From Ashinkailepas kermadecensis (lineage: Eukaryota; Arthropoda; Thecostraca; Neolepadidae), in contig JAOTOM010005125.1 of the NCBI GenBank assembly GCA_034440615.1, positions 604,501 through 668,500 on the forward strand: a stretch of DNA of 64,000 nt. The letters run 5' to 3'. This document shows, piece after piece, positions 45,061 to 56,430 of the stretch. The position numbers and the translations under genes were made by a program. The notes beneath the pieces were generated by a model. The model did not search any database, was not told the DNA's origin, and saw only the letters and a program-made list of their open reading frames with translations. Position 1 is the first letter of the stretch, and the number at the start of each line of letters is the position of its first letter.

Positions 45061-45752
45061 GTCTGAGCCACGCCTGAGCCACGTCTGAGCCACGTCTGAG
45101 CCACGCCTGAGCCACGTCTGAGCCACGCCTGAGCCACGTCTGAGCCACGCCTGAGCCACGCCTGAGCCACGTCTGAGCCACGTCTGAGCCACGCCTGAGC
45201 CACGCCTGAGCCACGCCTGAGCCACGCCTGAGCCACGCCTGAGCCACGCCTGAGCCACGCCTGAGCCACGCCTGAGCCACGTCTGAGCCACGTCTGAGCC
45301 ACGTCTGAGCCACGTCTGAGCCACGTCTGAGCCACGTCTGAGCCACGCCTGAGCCACGTCTGAGCCACGTCTGAGCCACGTCTGAGCCACGTCTGAGCCA
45401 CGTCTGAGCCACGTCTGAGCCACGCCTGAGCCACGTCTGAGCCACGCCTGAGCCACGCCTGAGCCACGCCTGAGCCACGCCTGAGCCACGTCTGAGCCAC
45501 GTCTGAGCCACGCCTGAGCCACGTCTGAGCCACGTCTGAGCCACGCCTGAGCCACGCCTGAGCCACGCCTGAGCCACGCCTGAGCCACGTCTGAGCCACG
45601 TCTGAGCCACGTCTGAGCCACGCCTGAGCCACGCCTGAGCCACGCCTGAGCCACGCCTGAGCCACGTCTGAGCCACGTCTGAGCCACGCCTGAGCCACGC
45701 CTGAGCCACGTCTGAGCCACGCCTGAGCCACGCCTGAGCCACGTCTGAGCCG
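45061..45752. repeat. 11-bp minisatellite, about 63 copies
   Basis: TGAGCCACGYC units, the Y position alternating C and T in runs. The single variable site makes a binary barcode of the array's duplication history. The minus frames are open; a 459-codon frame runs from beyond the SINE through this and the two preceding arrays. Confidence 0.97.
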
Positions 45753-45873
45753 GCAGCCGCGTGTCCCGTCGGCCGCCTGACACACGAGGATATCATTTGG
45801 AAAATCGTGCATCTGGGGTCTGGAGGTGAGACTTTCAGGTGTACAATGGGAAGTAGGGAACTTGATGTTATTG

Positions 45874-46034
45874 GTTGGTTATTGGTTTTACGACACGTCG
45901 ACCGTTGAGTCATGTAGCGTCGCCAATCTCTCACGCCGATTGGTCGCGGGCGAAGAGTAGCGACAGGTGAGACTCGAACCGACAACCTTTCGATTGTGAG
46001 ACGAGCATCTTACCCCTAGACCACTCATCCCCTC
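45874..46034 (-). mobile_element. tRNA-Val-type SINE with 15-bp TSD
   Basis: Perfect duplication AACTTGATGTTATTG at 45859-45873 and 46035-46049. Same head, body and AACC-type tail as the 40.4-kb copy. It sits directly beside the LINE fragment that starts at about 46050. Confidence 0.96.
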
Positions 46035-46049
46035 AACTTGATGTTATTG

Positions 46050-47290
46050 AAGAGGATCGAGGCGTAGGTGTGTTAGTTTCAAATGACCTCCAGGCAGAAC
46101 AACAATGTACCCCCGCTAGGAACAGCGCAATCAGAATCGTTAATAATTTTTATTTAAAATTAAGAATTGGGAATCGTTAATAGGAGTGTGAGATATAAGA
46201 GCAAGGAAGTCATGAAAAACTGTGCTTAGCCTACCTAGAATATTATGTGTGGCCCCACTTCGGATATTATGAACAGGCATGAAGACATTACTTAGACAGA
46301 TATGTTAGATATGCCAGAAAGAGTGTAGCGCAAAGCCACTATACGCATCAGTGGACTAGGTAACTGAGAATGTGCAGAAAGGCTTATGGCATTCGATGTG
46401 TACTCACTCAAGTATAGGAGATTAAGGGATGATGTGATTGAAATGTACAAAATCGTTAAAGGGTTAGATAATGTCTATCTGAATGATGCTCTTCTATTTA
46501 GAGTACCACATAGGGGTCATCATTTCTGATTAGACAAGTCAAGATGTAGGGCAGTTTAAGCGACAACAGGTTGTCAGCCAAATGGTGGTTGATCAATGGA
46601 ATAGGCTGCCTGCTGATGTTGTGGTGAGACCCTCATTGAACGTATTAACAATAGGGTGAACAATATTTTAGATTGGAGAGTCTTATTTTTTAGTTCTAAT
46701 TAGTGGTGGATGCAGTGATGTTTATGCTAGGGTGTACACGGTGCAGGCCCCTTTAAGCAGGCGTGGAAGGAGTTGAAAAAAATACTGATGGGGCACTACG
46801 ATACTGATGGGGCACTACGATACTGATGGGGCACTACGATACTGATGGGGCACTACGATACTGATGGGGCACTACGATACTGATGGGGCACTACGATACT
46901 GATGGGGCACTACGATACTGATGGGGCACTACGATACTGATGGGGCACTACGATACTGATGGGGCACTACGATACTGATGGGGCACTACGATACTGATGG
47001 GGCACTACGATACTGATGGGGCACTACGATACTGATGGGGCACTACGATACTGATCCACGCTTGTGTTACGCAGAACCGGGTGAATAGTGCTAGATAGGT
47101 ATTGGTTGGTGTGTAGGATGTTGGTGGACAGCTTCTTTGGAATTTATGATGTGGTATTGGTTGGGGCGCTGAGTATCTTCTCGTCCAGGCTTATAGTATC
47201 TTCCCTTTACAGGCTTAACCCAGATGACCCCTGTGACTCTTTTTTTGCACGTTGTGACTTTATGAACCCTAAAGCATGTTTGTAAAATAT
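46050..47290 (+). pseudogene. 5'-truncated, decayed CR1/jockey-like LINE, 3' part
   Basis: The frame at 46389-46529 reads YRRLRDDVIEMYKIVKGLD, then LNDALLF and HRGHHF before a stop. After a frameshift, VVSQMVVDQWNRLPADVV follows. Order and motifs match the C-terminal end of ORF2 in CR1/jockey-type non-LTR elements, downstream of the polymerase core. Weaker upstream traces (AYLEYYVWPHF, 46230-46262) fit the RLEYCVQVWSP-like region of such proteins. The 3' UTR from 46680 is related to the copy at 56.4-57.2 kb but contains a 19-bp array. Frameshifts and stops show it is dead. Confidence 0.85.
46785..47056. repeat. 19-bp minisatellite inside a LINE 3' UTR, about 14 exact copies
   Basis: ATACTGATGGGGCACTACG repeated with no visible substitution. 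In the related LINE copy at 56.67 kb the matching place has at most one diverged unit (TTATTGAGAAGGCATTCAATC). Confidence 0.95.
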
Positions 47291-48282
47291 TTTTTTTTTT
47301 TAAACTTAACTTAAGAACTATAGCTGGCAGAAGTTAGGACAAGTCACGGGATTTTGATGCAGCAGGGCCTTCGCCTGGTGGGCCGGGCACCATATCCAGA
47401 GTGAACACAACCAATTGCTCAAAATCAACGAGGTGAACTCAGACCTCACCAAGAGGTGTAGATTTTCCAGCGAGGTGACTTTGGCTGAGAAGAGAGGAAG
47501 AGGAAGAGGAAGAGAGGAAGAGGAGAGGCTGCAGTCGACCGTTCCTGGGTAACGACGTTCGGAGGAATATGTCAATAGCCCCTTCCCCCCCCCCCCTCTG
47601 GATCCCATGGCATGTTGTAGGACATTATCACCAGGGATACAACGGCGAGAAAATATGTCGAAAAAGAAATTGGTCGGAGTTGTGGAATTTACCCATAACA
47701 TTATTAAATTTCCAGATGATGGTGGTATATTCCTCCAAAGATAACGTGCCAAATCCTCTGAATCCTCCACTCGGATCAAGTGGTCCGGGTGAAGTGACCG
47801 CAATTCCAGCTCCAAATGCTGCAAATAAGATCCGGCTCAGGTAATTCTACCAGTGATTGCACCTGCACTGGCATTTTCGTCTCACACTCCCCAAGTGATC
47901 ATTTCTTGTCACCAAGCATGGAAAAAAATCAAAAGAAAAGGAAGAAAAGGATGGGGGCGCCACGGTAGTCGGCGGCGCAGTTGTCAAATTATCGATGCAC
48001 GTGTTCCCCAAAGTGCCCCTCCCCCGGCGGCAGAGCCACACCGTGCAGACACGTCCCGGCGCGGCAGGCCGGCGCGGCGGGCCGGCGCGGCGCCCCAGAT
48101 GGCGCGATACTGTGCCGCGGCGCACGAGCCTCACAGTCAGCCGGATGCTGCCGCCGCCATCTGCCCATCTGAGTCGGCGGCGCGCACGCGGCGCGTCTGT
48201 CATCGCTCGCCGCTGACGCCCGACATCAACTGTCATGTCATACGCGGTATTTGGCGACACGTCAACACCGGCCGACCGACAC
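47291..48282. other. Unique spacer, no gene recognised
   Basis: Holds a T-run, a GAAGAGGA purine tract (47493-47525), a C-run (47584-47596) and unique DNA. A 168-codon minus frame (47318-47824) is non-repetitive, with no recognised motif. The right 250 bases are CpG-rich. Confidence 0.45.
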
Positions 48283-49528
48283 CCGTCACCGACACACGTC
48301 ACCGACACCCGTCACCGACACACGTCACCGACACCCGTCACCGACACCCGTCACCGACACACGTCACCGACACCCGTCACCGACACACGTCACCGACACC
48401 CGTCACCGACACACGTCACCGACACACGTCACCGACACACGTCACCGACACACGTCACCGACACACGTCACCGACACACGTCACCGACACACGTCACCGA
48501 CACCCGTCACCGACACCCGTCACCGACACCCGTCACCGACACCCGTCACCGACACCCGTCACCGACACACGTCACCGACACCCGTCACCGACACCCGTCA
48601 CCGACACACGTCACCGACACCCGTCACCGACACACGTCACCGACACACGTCACCGACACACGTCACCGACACACGTCACCGACACACGTCACCGACATCG
48701 TCACCGACACACGTCACCGACACACGTCACCGACACACGTCACCGACACACGTCACCGACACGTCACCGACACGTCACCGACACCCGTCACCGACACACG
48801 TCACCGACACACGTCACCGACACGTCACCGACACACGTCACCGACACACGTCACCGACACACGTCACCGACACACGTCACCGACACGTCACCGACACACG
48901 TCACCGACACACGTCACCGACACACGTCACCCGCACGACACGTCACCGACACACGTCACCGACACACGTCACCGACACACGTCACCGACACACGTCACCG
49001 ACACACGTCACCGGCACACGTCACCGTCACACGTCACCGTCACACGTCACCGTCACACGTCACCGTCACACGTCACCGTCACACGTCACCGTCACACGTC
49101 ACCGTCACACGTCACCGTCACACGTCACCGTCACACGTCACCGTCACACGTCACCGTCACCGTCACACGTCACCGTCACACGTCACCGTCACACGTCACA
49201 CGTCACCGTCACCCGTCACCGGTACACGTCACCGTCACACGTCACCGTCACACGTCACCGTCACACGTCACCGACACACGTCACCGACACACGTCACCGA
49301 CACACGTCACCGACACACGTCACCGACACCCGTCACCGACACCCACCGACACACCGTACGTCACCGACACACGTCACCGACACCCGTCACCGACACACGT
49401 CACCGACACACGTCACCGACACACGTCACCGACACACGTCACCGACACCCGTCACCGACACACGTCACCGACACACGTCACCGACACACGTCACCGACAC
49501 ACGTCACCGACACACGTCACCGACACAC
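48283..49528. repeat. 13-bp minisatellite, about 95 copies
   Basis: ACACGTCACCGAC units with a CCCGTCACCG variant. A block at about 49010-49265 is fixed for CACCGTCAC instead of CACCGACAC. Several 11-bp shortened units (GACACGTCACC) cluster at 48765-48895. The ACGTCA core is a half cAMP-response element. All plus frames are open, giving false proteins of up to 703 codons that run on into the next array. Confidence 0.98.
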
Positions 49529-49628
49529 GCCGGCCCGGCGGCGGCTCCTCCGACGGCGCGTCAGACCGGACGGCCGATGATCCGGCATATGGATGTGCGG
49601 CGTACCCCGCACAGACCGCACGGACACG

Positions 49629-50162
49629 GGCTGTCCGTGCGGTCTGTCGGTGGTCAGCCTGGGTCGCCATTACCCGTGGTGGTAAGTCTGCGTCGCCATG
49701 TCCCGTGGTCAGCCTGGGTCGCCATGTTCCGTGGTCAGTCTGTGTCGCCATGTTCCGTGGTCAGTCTGGATCGCCATGTTCCGTGGTCAGTCTGTGTCGC
49801 CATGTCCCGTGGTCAGTCTGTGTCGCCATGTTCCGTGGTCAGTCTTGTCGCCATGTTCCGTGGTCAGCCTGGGTCGCCATGTTCCGTGGTCAGTCTGTGT
49901 CGCCATGCTCCGTGGTCAGTCTGTGTCGCCATGCTCCGTGGTCAGTCTGTGTCGCCATGTTCCGTGGTCAGTCTGTGTCGCCATGTTCCGTGGTCAGTCT
50001 GTGTCGCCATGTTCCGTGGTCAGTCTGCGTCGCCATGTTCCGTGGTCAGTCTGTGTCGCCATGTTCCGTGGTCAGTCTGTGTCGCCATGTTCCGTGGTCA
50101 GTCTGTGTCGCCATGTTCCGTGGTCAGTCTGTGTCGCCATGTTCCGTGGTCAGTCTGGATCG
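49629..50162. repeat. 26-bp minisatellite, about 20 copies
   Basis: GTCAGTCTGTGTCGCCATGT plus TCCGTG. Variants are GTCAGCCTGGGTCG and GCTCCGTG, the left-end ones more diverged. Confidence 0.96.
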
Positions 50163-50421
50163 CTACGGGCGCACGCGACGGCACAAATGGATCCAGCTGT
50201 GCCTCGGCTGAGACGCAACTGGATTTCTCGGCTGAGACACACCTGGATTCCTCGCGGAAAAAAAAACGGCACGGCGTGAGACCTCGTCCCGGGCTTATCT
50301 GCAAAATGAAAGGGATTCAGCGCATTGGATTTCCAGGTGTGTCCAGGTGGTCACTGGCCTGACATGGAAGGTGGGATTTCCATCTGTGTTGTACATACTC
50401 GACAGAACTCTGCCTGCGGTG
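50163..50421. other. Short unique spacer
   Basis: GACGCAACTGGATTTCTCGG and GACACACCTGGATTCCTCGC are a diverged pair at about 50210 and 50236. The SINE follows. Confidence 0.5.
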
Positions 50422-50587
50422 GTTGGTTGGTTGGTTATTGGTTTTACGACACGTCGACCGTTGAGTCATGTAGCGTCGCCAATCTCTCACGCCGATTGGT
50501 CGCGGGCGAAGAGCAGCGACAGGTGAGACTCGAAACCACAATCTTTCGATTGTGAGACGAGCATCTTACCCCTAGACCACTCGTCCC
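50422..50587 (-). mobile_element. tRNA-Val-type SINE with 14-bp TSD
   Basis: Perfect duplication CTCTGCCTGCGGTG at 50408-50421 and 50588-50601. Nearly identical to the 40.4 and 45.9 kb copies. Differences include one base in box B flank (TTTCGAGTC). Tail CCAATAACCAACCAACCAAC. Confidence 0.96.
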
Positions 50588-50667
50588 CTCTGCCTGCGGT
50601 GTCTGACGTGGATCTGCAATATGAAATGATGAAATGTGGGGCTGCGTGGTCTCACCAGGTGCACTCC

Positions 50668-51640
50668 TGGACCTGGCTGAAGGGGCGGGAGTGGGACCTT
50701 CCCCACATCCTCAGCCTGGCTGAAGGGGGCACGAGTGCGACCTTCCCTACATCCAGAACCTGGCTGAAGGGGGCACGAGTGTGCCCTTCTCCACATCCTG
50801 AACCTGGCTGAAGGGGGCACGGTGCGCCCTTCCCCACATCCTGAACCTGGCTGAAGCGGACACGAGTGCGACCTTCCCCACATCCTGAACCTGGCTGAAG
50901 GGGGCACGAGTGCGCCCTTCCCTACATCCAGAACCTGGCTGAAGGGGGCACGAGTGCGACCTTCCCCACATCCTGAACCTGGCTGAAGGGGGCACGAGTG
51001 CGCCCTTCTCCACATCCTGAACCTGGCTGAAGGGGGCACGGTGCGCCCTTCCCCACATCCTGAACCTGGCTGAAGCGGACACGAGTGCGACCTTCCCCAC
51101 ATCCTGAACCTGGCTGAAGGGGCACGAGTGCGCCCTTCTCCACATCCTGAACCTGGCTGAAGGGGGCACGAGTGCGCCCTTCCCCACATCCTGAACCTGG
51201 CTGAAGGGGACACGAGTGCGCCCTTCCCCACATCATGAACCTGGCTGAAGGGGACACGAGTGCGCCCTTCCCCACATCATGAACCTGGCTGAAGGGAGCA
51301 CGAGTGCGCCCTTCCTACATCCAGAACCTGGCTGAAGGGGGCACGGTGCGCCCTTCTCCACATCCTGAACCTGGCTGAAGCGGACACGAGTGCGACCTTC
51401 CCCACATCCTGAACCTGGCTGAAGGGGCACGAGTGCGCCCTTCTCCACATCCTGAACCTGGCTGAAGGGGGCACGAGTGCGCCCTTCTCCACATCCTGCA
51501 CCTGGCTGAAGGGGACACGAGTGCGCCCTTCTCCACATCATGAACCTGGCTGAAGGGAGCACGAGTGCGCCCTTCCCCACATCCTGAACCTGGCTGAAGG
51601 GGACACGAGTGCGCCCGTCCCCACATCATTGAGCCGTCTG
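50668..51640. repeat. 44-bp minisatellite, about 22 copies
   Basis: The unit contains CCTGGCTGAAGGGGGCACGA and GTGCGCCCTTCCCCACATCC. Subtypes differ by ACGGTGCGCC, GCGGACACGAGTGCGACC and ATCATGAA, and they recur in the same order in blocks (50808-50930 and 51037-51115, with a further one at 51345-51410), showing a higher-order unit of roughly 230-310 bp. Confidence 0.96.
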
Positions 51641-52547
51641 GCTGAAGGAGTCACTAGTGCGACCACACACAGTATATCTAGTGCGACCACACAGAGTATA
51701 TCTGAGAGCATTGTCTGTCATGACAAGCTGTGACCAAAAATAGTCCACATTTGATCTGTCCTTTGTTGAAATGTCATCAGATCACCACACCCGCCCGCAA
51801 AAAACGTATTCCACGAATAGTACGTAATGTCTGCCAGCAATGTGTGTGCTGCACAGACAGACAGCCAGCAGTGTGTGCTGCACAGACACGTGGACTTGGG
51901 GTGTCGGTAAAATCCGATCTCACGTGCTTCGAGTGCAGATAAAATTCGCAAAATCCGCTGCGTTTGGGGTGTCGGTAAAACCCGATCTCATGTACAGATA
52001 AAATCCGCAAAATCCGCTGCTTTTGGAGTGTAGGTAAAATCCGATCCTTTGTATGTGTAGATAAAGTAGTATAATTGTAGTATTTATAGTACTGCATAGT
52101 GTAGGTGAAATGCGGTCAGCTGTATGTGTAGATAAAGTAGTATAGTAGTAGTAGTATATATAGTGTTGCACAGTGTAAGTAAAATGCGGTCTGCTGTGTA
52201 TGTAGATACAGTAGAATAGCAGTAGTAGTATATATAGTGTAGGTGTAGTGTAGATAAAGTAGTATATTGGTAGTATATACAGTACTGTATAGTGTAGGTA
52301 AGGTGTGGTCCGCTGGGTGTGACCAGTATATACAGTACTGTATAGTGTAGGTAAGGTGTGGTCCGCTGGTGTGGTGTGGACCAACACACACTGCAACTGA
52401 CCAGATCACTGCAGCCGTGCATGCCTGACCGCCATACAGTCACACACCGACTGACGTGCCGATTGTGACGGACCACCGCCCGTGCTGAGCTGACCCCCCC
52501 CCCCCCCCCTCCACACCCGCCCCTTCCGCATTCTGCCACGTTCCCGG
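51641..52547. other. Spacer with old degenerate repeats
   Basis: 51660-51705 holds a 23-bp duplication (AGTATATCTAGTGCGACCAC). 51900-52370 holds a diverged repeat of about 55-70 bp built on GTGTMGGTAAAATSCGATC and TGTAGATAAAGTAGTATA. A C-run lies at 52495-52509. Confidence 0.7.
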
Positions 52548-53178
52548 TGCACGGCTGGGGGTACAGCAGTTACCGAGCGTGACCGAGCGGCCAGCGCCGA
52601 CGACATGGCTCACTGTACCCCACGGCTGGGGGTACAGCAGTCACCGAGCGTGACCGAGCGGCCAGCGCCGACGACATGGCTCACTGTACCCCACGGCTGG
52701 GGGTACAGCAGTCACCGAGCGTGACCGAGCGGCCAGCGCCGACGACATGGCTCACTGTACCCCACGGCTGGGGGTACAGCAGTCACCGAGCGTGACCGAG
52801 CGGCCGGCGCAGACGACATGGCTCACTGTACCCCACGGCTGGGGGTACAGCAGTCACCGAGCGTGACCGAGCGGCCAGCGCCGACGACATGGCTCACTGT
52901 ACCCCACGGCTGGGGGTACAGCAGTCACCGAGCGTGACCGAGCGGCCGGCGCAGACGACATGGCTCACTGTACCCCACGGCTGGGGTACAGCAGTCACCG
53001 AGCGTGACCGAGCGGCCAGCGCCGACGACATGGCTCACTGTACCCCACGGCTGGGGGTACAGCAGTCACCGAGCGTGACCGAGCGGCCAGCGCCGACGAC
53101 ATGGCTCACTGTACCCCACGGCTGGGGGTACAGCAGTCACCGATCGTGACCGAGCGGCCAGCGCCGACGACATAGCTG
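52548..53178. repeat. 72-bp minisatellite, about 8.7 copies
   Basis: The unit contains CACGGCTGGGGGTACAGCAG, TCACCGAGCGTGACCGAGCG, GCCAGCGCCGACGACATGGC and TCACTGTACCCC. Copies are over 97% alike. A subtype with GGCCGGCGCAGACGAC occurs at 52801 and 52945, exactly two units apart. CACTGTACCC with GGGTACAG gives hairpin potential at each unit boundary. Confidence 0.97.
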
Positions 53179-53612
53179 ACGGACGGCCAAGGTAATGCGC
53201 CGAGTGTGCTCTCGCGATTGGTGTCAGATATGTGTACTTGAGGTTTGACAGGAGGTCGACCACTGAAGTCAGTTTGAAGGTCACTAAAAATGGATGATTT
53301 TCGCGTGCAGTCATTCACGGTGCAAAAATAACACATATAATGCGTGGTTTAGATGCTCGAGCAATGATTCCTGCAGTATCTCGCCATACTAACGATATAC
53401 GATGCGTTACGTTTTAATCCATAGATGAAGGACTGAATGATGTCGAAGTGCGGACCTCGTTTTGGAAACTTTCGAAATGATGTCGGAAGGTGTAATTCCC
53501 TTTCACTTGGGGATACAATTTACGCTAAATTCAGTTTCAGCGTCCCATGTAAACCCGGAGTGACTGATAGAAGAAAAAAATACAACTTCAAGTCAAGAGA
53601 GTGAACAACCTT
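53179..53612. other. Unique spacer, no gene seen
   Basis: Ordinary AT-balanced sequence without recognised features. Confidence 0.5.
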
Positions 53613-53627
53613 GAATGGCACTGGAAG

Positions 53628-53731
53628 AAGAAGAAGAACCTTGGGTTCTTTTACGACGCATTCAACCGCCAGGCTACATAGCGTCGCCAGCCTCTCACGC
53701 CGATTGGTCGCGGGTGGACTCGGTAAATGCC
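53628..53731 (-). mobile_element. 5'-truncated SINE with 15-bp TSD
   Basis: Perfect duplication GAATGGCACTGGAAG at 53613-53627 and 53732-53746. It contains the shared SINE body (GTAGCGTCGCC-like ATAGCGTCGCCAGCCTCTCA, CGCCGATTGGTCGCGG) followed by GTGGACTCGGTA, like the element at 60.2 kb, but no tRNA head. Its tail on minus is GGTTCTTCTTCTTC rather than AACC repeats. Confidence 0.9.
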
Positions 53732-53746
53732 GAATGGCACTGGAAG

Positions 53747-55610
53747 TGGAAATTTGGACCCCACCTGGATTTGTCTCCGGTGAGATCTGACACCATCCAG
53801 ACAACTGAGGAACTGCAGGAAGATACCCCGCCCAATCTTCATGTTCTGAAGTTGATACGCAGGCTAGCGATGCGATGCATGCTGGTAGCTCGCACAAGGG
53901 CGGAGCCGGGGGGGGGGGGGATCCGACCGTGGCCTCCAAAGGCTGAAGGGGTCGGTATGACGTGTCTTGTGGATCGCCATACCGAAGAGAAACACTCCTT
54001 GCTGTCGATAGCGCACTCGGCTCCTCCGCCTCCTCCGCCTCCTCCTCCGCCTCCTCCGCCTCCTCCGCCTCCTCCGCTTGCCTCGCTCAACAGCATTTCC
54101 GTCTGTCTCGGCGTGTACTTCGGCCGGGATTTGGAGAAGTTGGGGGGGGGGAGGGCAGTGTACCGGAAGTTGCACACCCCGAACCAGTCGGCTGGACTCG
54201 CCGCTGAGCTGGCACTCGCCGACGGTCTCGTGACTGAGGTGACAAAAACCAACAACCTATCTCGATCTACGACCGCCGACGCGCTTGTAATGCTTCTGAT
54301 CGTCATGTAAGATGAATGCAAATAACGAGTGTTGTCGCCATTTGCTAGTGGTCACAAGGCAAGTCGCACGCAGACGACCACCGTCTCGCCACTTATCTTG
54401 AAGATCGTTCCCGCGCCCCGCTGTTGGGCCCCATCTGGAACCTGAAGGTGTTGAATTCGCTGACAATTTGAATCAGAGATGCGAAGGACTTGATTCGGTC
54501 GCAACACGTCCCACATTCTCAGTCTTTGATCAAGCTGGCGTCGGCAAATCTCAGGTGCCACATGCCAACAGCGAGCTAATTCCGAAATTACAGCAAGATG
54601 CTGATTGTAATGCTGTGACATTTGAATGATCGATGTCGATGACGTAATTGACGAAATGACGAGATAAGATGAGATAGAGAAGTGATGTTTAAAGTATCGA
54701 ATATAACGAAAAGCCTTAGCTTTAAGCTGAATTTGCGTCTCATTGCCATCGATTATTCGCCGCAAGATGTCCAAATTTGATACCAAAAGGATGTCAACTT
54801 TAAGTTGGCTACTTGGAAGTCATGTTTGTATCAAGAGAGTGAATAAGACGCAACATCGTCGGTTTTTTTACTTGAAACAAAATTCATGAAGATGTTTGGA
54901 AAACAAAATTATGTTAAATTATGTTAAAAAAGGTATGTTAGTACATCGTTTTCCTATTTTTCAGCACGTGACATTTTCGTTCACTGGTAGATACATGCGG
55001 TCACGGAAATATGTTCCAGTACACCCTTACTATGGCTGGCCACTGGGAGAGTAGGCTGCGCCGCTTCACAGCTATGCGCCACGTGACCGTCTGCCAGGTT
55101 GACCACGGCCCAGCGTCCCAGCCATAGGAATTCGCTTGTGCGGTCGTCGCGTGGCCATTTGCCCTGCAGCCATGAAGTGAGGAACACGGGTCTACGCTGT
55201 TCCCGACTTGCATGCCTCAGTCGGCCAAACAACATTGGCAGTTCAGTGAGCAAGGACTGGACTCCTGTCGACAAGCAACGATTGATCGCTGTGTATTTCG
55301 GACTTCGGAACACATAATGAGCTAGAAAGGTTGGAAGGAGCTCGGTTGCAAAGGATGAAGCGAATGGAGAGGGGAGGTTTATGTCAACGAAACATTCTCT
55401 TGTCCGAAAGGATAGAATTACCAAATTTTACCCTTTTTAGAACTATAGTTATAATTCTTGTCAGTGTAGACTTGCTTTATGGACAAGAGTCCAGCTGCTA
55501 AACTGAGCTTGCTGCGTAAGCCCTGGTCACAGCATCCGATCCATGAATTGCAGGTCTGCGGTAGACATTTGGCCAAGCGCTTAAGGTGCTGTAAATGCAC
55601 CAATACGTCC
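53747..55610. other. Unique spacer, overlapping chance-length frames
   Basis: Contains a CCTCCG/CCTCCT array at 54018-54078 (proline run or polyarginine by frame). Non-repetitive frames at 54352-54786 (144 codons, minus) and 54981-55424 (147 codons, minus) show no motif I recognise. G-runs at 53910-53920 and 54149-54160. Confidence 0.4.
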
Positions 55611-55767
55611 GCCCCGGTAGCTCGTTCTCGACTTTATCGGGCCATTTGCCAACGGACCCTCCCAGCCGGAGGATAAAGGTGAGCGCGTGAAGCGACTCGA
55701 GCTCTGTCTCGCCAGGACGTGGGAGACAAATGCAGGCCAGCGCTCCAACCAACTGAGCTACCGGGGC
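55611..55767 (-). mobile_element. tRNA-like SINE candidate bounded by inverted copies
   Basis: On minus from about 55772, GTCGCCCCGGTAGCTCAGTTGG begins a good tRNA 5' half (box A TAGCTCAGTTGGTTGG) and GAGCTCGAGTCGC follows as a weak box B. GCCCCGGTAGCTC also occurs on plus at 55611-55623, so a 13-bp inverted repeat bounds 157 bp. Either two tRNA-like heads face each other or one is a fold-back copy of the other. Confidence 0.5.
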
Positions 55768-56430
55768 GACAAATCCCGGGACGGCACTTGCTTGTTTAGT
55801 TCAGATTGATTGACAAATCGATTAATCACTGGATTAAATTACACCTGTTTCAATGAGAATCCCAAGTTGTTGGGCGTACGGCCTATGTTGCATGATATCT
55901 TATTATGTATTGTATATATTGGGCACTGTTTAGCAAGCGACATATTCAGATTTCTGTGCGGATGAAATATTTCTTCAAGCGGATACCATCGAACTATTTT
56001 AGAATAAGAAGTGTTTAGTTTATATTGCTTCAGCACGAAATGTAACCGGGCCATCCGTCACTCTTGGTGTGAAACAACCTTAAGATTTGAAGACTGAACA
56101 CGATTTAATGTCATATTTATATCTTGCAGCATGGAGAACATAAATAACGCCTCATGTGGCCAATGAAATACACTTTCCCGGACCAAGGTCATTCTGGAAT
56201 GTACTGTCCACAGGAAGTCGATCGTGTGAAGTTCAGTACGACCGGAATTCCGGAAATTTATATTGTGCCAAAGCCGAGCCGACTTTATTCCCGTGCTTGT
56301 GAGAAATGTCGGGAGCAATGGCCAACTAATTTGCACCAGCCGGGGTCGCTTACCAGATCAAATGGAATGGATACATCAACGGTGCGCGTGTGTATGTGCG
56401 TGCATATGTGTGCATGGTTAATGTATGTGT
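55768..56430. other. Unique spacer, no gene seen
   Basis: AT-rich. The right end is TG-rich (GTGTGTATGTGCGTGCATAT), abutting the truncated LINE. Nothing recognised. Confidence 0.45.

Noticed and set aside
44606..45985. 459-codon minus frame
   Set aside because: It begins inside a SINE and crosses three arrays of 11-12 bp units. The parts are unrelated.
47318..47824. 168-codon minus frame as a gene
   Set aside because: It includes low-complexity serine/leucine from a purine tract and a glycine run from a C-run. No family recognised.
48251..50362. 703-codon open frame on the plus strand, and others of 575-658 codons beside it
   Set aside because: It runs through a 13-bp and then a 26-bp array. 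Units not divisible by three cycle through all frames, and neither unit contains a stop, so openness is automatic. All three plus frames are open.
53615..54310. 231-codon plus frame with polyproline
   Set aside because: It starts in SINE sequence and crosses a CCTCCG microsatellite. An overlapping minus frame of 160 codons is equally open.
54352..55424. Two non-repetitive minus frames of 144 and 147 codons as genes
   Set aside because: With about 3/64 stops per codon, several frames of this length are expected by chance in 64 kb on six frames. No motif, splice site or start context supports them.
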